Assembly (NCBI GenBank): GCA_016185865.1
Contig: JACPMU010000084.1
Span: 1 to 5,863, forward strand
Length of the DNA stretch: 5,863 nucleotides
Reading direction: 5' to 3'
From: Candidatus Woesearchaeota archaeon
GTDB taxonomy: Archaea; Nanobdellota; Nanobdellia; Woesearchaeales; GW2011-AR4
The position numbers were made by a program, and so were the translations under genes. Of the stretch, positions 4,334 through 5,863 are shown in pieces. Within the stretch, counting starts at the first letter, position 1. Each line of letters starts with the position of its first letter. The notes below the pieces were generated by a model, which was not told the origin of the DNA, made no database searches, and saw only the letters and a program-made list of their open reading frames with translations.

Positions 4334-5863
4334 ATGAAAAAAGTGGTGGCGCTTTTAGTAATTCTTATTATGGTTGTTTTTGGCTGCGTTAATCCTTCTT
4401 CTGAAATTAGCGAAGAATCACAAGAGGAAGTTAACAAACCCGGAGAACAGCCAATCATTCCTGGAGAAAAGCCCAAGCCATCAGAACCAATTATAGTAGA
4501 AAAATGCCCTGACAAAGTATGTGATGATTTTGAGATGGAAAGGGGAGTATGCCCGGAAGACTGCAGAAATGTTGAAGGCTGGAAGGAAAATATGCAGCAG
4601 CAACCAGGACAAACTATCATGCCACAACAGCAGGCTCCGCCTGAAAGAGAGTTATCTGTCAAGGCGCTGCAAACCAGCTACAAAACAATAACTGCAAAAC
4701 CTTCAGGCTGGTTTAAGACAGGGCAGGATGCAGACATCATGCTTTCAGGGGCAGGCTTTGACAATTCCGGAGGCGCTTTACAATTTAACCATCCCGGCGG
4801 ATTATCAAGTGACGGCCAGCATCTTATCCTGGCTGACAGGTTTAACAACAGGGTCTTGATATGGAATAATCTGCCAAGTGGCAATACAGCACCAGATATA
4901 GTTTTAGGGCAAAAAGATTTCACCTCTAACAATCCTGGAAAAAGCTTGGATAGGCTGGATTGGCCTGTAGCAGCGGCAACAGACGGAAAAAGAATAATAG
5001 TCGCTGATACCTACAATGACCGGCTTCTTATCTGGAATAATCTTCCTGCGAGCAATGGGCAGCCTGCTGACATTGAAATAAAAAATGCTGGACGAGGGCA
5101 GGATATTGACCCAAAGAGGGCTATGGGATGGCCTTGGGCTGTCTGGACTGACGGAGAAAGGCTGATAGCGGCAGCAACAGGCAGCGCAAAAGTCGTTATA
5201 TGGAATTCTTTTCCAACTGAAAATGACCAGCCTGCAGATATTTCGCTCACGCTTCCGGATAGTTTCGGAACTCCAAGAACCATTGGCAGCGACGGCAAGC
5301 ATTTGGTGGTAGGCGATCATAATGTAAAAGTTAAAGGGAAGGAAGGTCCTGGAAACTTTTTCTGGAAAAATTTTCCCAACCAAGATAATCAGCCTTATGA
5401 TTTCTTAATTTCATCGGCAGAAGAGGCGCCTGAAGCTCCATTAGGCCAAAAAATAACGAGGAGAGGCGACATCTTTTGGGGCCCTGCATTTACTTCTGAT
5501 GGCAAACTGATAGCTTTAGGAGAGCGGCTTTATATTTGGAATTCTTTCCCGGAAAATGAGAATGATATGCCTGATGTATCTGTGGGCGCTCTTCACAGCG
5601 GAATGCCGGGATATAAGTTTGTTGGGGGTGACGGCTCTGGAATCGCAATTACAGGTGATAAGGTTTACATTTCCTTATACAACGGGAACAAAATTGTTGC
5701 ATATAACTCAATACCCCTAGGCTCTGGGCAGAAGCCTGATTTTGCCGTAGGCTCGCCTGATTTAGTTACTAACACTCTTGACAGCGTCGGATTCATTACT
5801 AACCCTATGATAGAAACTGATGGAAAAAGCCTTTTCGTATCTTCTGATTTTGATGGCAAGCTA
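4334..5863 (+). CDS. Lipoprotein with four-Cys motif and NHL-like beta-propeller (3' end beyond window)
   Basis: This reading frame runs 510 codons from the ATG without a stop to the window edge. It opens with MKK, a hydrophobic stretch (4-17) and the lipobox VFGC with Cys18, so the mature protein should be lipid-anchored on the cell surface. A Pro/Glu-rich linker leads to a Cys motif with spacing C-x4-C-x9-C-x3-C (Cys58, 63, 73, 77; ends CPEDC), then a Gln/Pro-rich linker (about 84-105). From residue 153 come repeats of about 56 residues with the pattern DG-x-LIVAD-x-NNRLLIWN-x-LP, placing aromatics at W177, W234, W290, W344, W402 and Y457. These look like blades of an NHL/YVTN-type propeller, which usually binds proteins or glycans. 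No catalytic residues are evident. The ligand and full length are unknown. The start is set by the signal peptide and the TATA spacing. Confidence 0.85.
   Translation, partial: MKKVVALLVILIMVVFGCVNPSSEISEESQEEVNKPGEQPIIPGEKPKPSEPIIVEKCPDKVCDDFEMERGVCPEDCRNVEGWKENMQQQPGQTIMPQQQAPPERELSVKALQTSYKTITAKPSGWFKTGQDADIMLSGAGFDNSGGALQFNHPGGLSSDGQHLILADRFNNRVLIWNNLPSGNTAPDIVLGQKDFTSNNPGKSLDRLDWPVAAATDGKRIIVADTYNDRLLIWNNLPASNGQPADIEIKNAGRGQDIDPKRAMGWPWAVWTDGERLIAAATGSAKVVIWNSFPTENDQPADISLTLPDSFGTPRTIGSDGKHLVVGDHNVKVKGKEGPGNFFWKNFPNQDNQPYDFLISSAEEAPEAPLGQKITRRGDIFWGPAFTSDGKLIALGERLYIWNSFPENENDMPDVSVGALHSGMPGYKFVGGDGSGIAITGDKVYISLYNGNKIVAYNSIPLGSGQKPDFAVGSPDLVTNTLDSVGFITNPMIETDGKSLFVSSDFDGKL
4790..5863 (+). 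repeat. Six complete and one partial beta-propeller blade repeats, period about 168 bp
   Basis: The repeated unit encodes DG...ADxxNxRLLIWN-x-LP...PAD and recurs with aromatic-to-aromatic spacings of 57, 56, 54, 58 and 55 residues. Units 1 and 2 are the best conserved (DRFNNRVLIWNNLP, DTYNDRLLIWNNLP). Units 3 and 5 share an exact TGGAATTCTTT at 5201-5211 and 5537-5547, and units 1 and 2 share TGGAATAATCT at 4862-4872 and 5033-5043. Unit 4 has lost the AD-N-R core and carries a Lys/Gly-rich insertion (about residues 327-340). The seventh begins at about residue 489 and is cut by the window end. Confidence 0.8.

Noticed and set aside
4318..5383. Minus-strand open frames of 84-159 codons opposite the propeller gene.
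   Set aside because: The plus-strand frame from 4334 has a signal peptide, a Cys motif and regular repeats; the minus-strand frames mirror its repetitive composition.
1656..5863. Helicase plus surface lipoproteins as a new defence or conjugation system.
   Set aside because: The genes appear to be separately transcribed, no nuclease, methylase, ATPase pilus or effector gene is present, and Lhr is a housekeeping family in archaea. Proximity alone does not support a system.

Overview
This AT-rich window reads as a piece of an archaeal chromosome. It carries eukaryote-like ribosomal proteins (S19e, and the first codons of a probable L39e), a PDCD5-type DNA-binding protein, TATA boxes placed 22-28 bp ahead of start codons that lack Shine-Dalgarno sequences, and Lhr-family helicase architecture. 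The Cys motif and short lipoproteins resemble proteins I associate with DPANN-type archaea (Woesearchaeota and relatives), but that placement is an inference and the lineage is not proven here.

Layout. Positions 1-893 (minus strand) hold a tightly packed translation cluster transcribed leftward: rps19e, then a PDCD5 homologue, then the first 9 codons of a gene that by position and start should be rpl39e. This order is conserved in many archaea. Positions 894-1155 hold no convincing gene, but contain TATA boxes, two perfect small hairpins (one with a GCAA tetraloop on the minus strand) and short GC-rich repeats, possibly a small RNA. Positions 1156-1506 (minus) encode a small lipoprotein of unknown function whose stop codon lies in a 12-bp tandem duplication. 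Positions 1507-1655 form a divergent promoter region with four alternating copies of a 7-bp half-site. Positions 1656-4244 (plus) encode an 862-residue Lhr-type superfamily 2 helicase with an altered Walker A motif. After an 89-bp gap with its own TATA box, positions 4334-5863 (plus) encode the first 510 residues of a lipoprotein with a four-Cys motif and a beta-propeller made of about 56-residue repeats; it stays open at the window edge.

How the genes relate. S19e, PDCD5 and L39e form one translation-linked unit. The helicase and the two lipoproteins appear to be separate transcription units: each has its own TATA-like box. I see no defence island, CRISPR, transposon, phage gene, tRNA or rRNA, and no firm evidence that these genes form a new multi-gene system. 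The best leads are the half-site array at 1568-1617, the candidate small RNA around 1031-1093, the GATKT Walker A of the helicase, and the Cys-motif/propeller lipoprotein.
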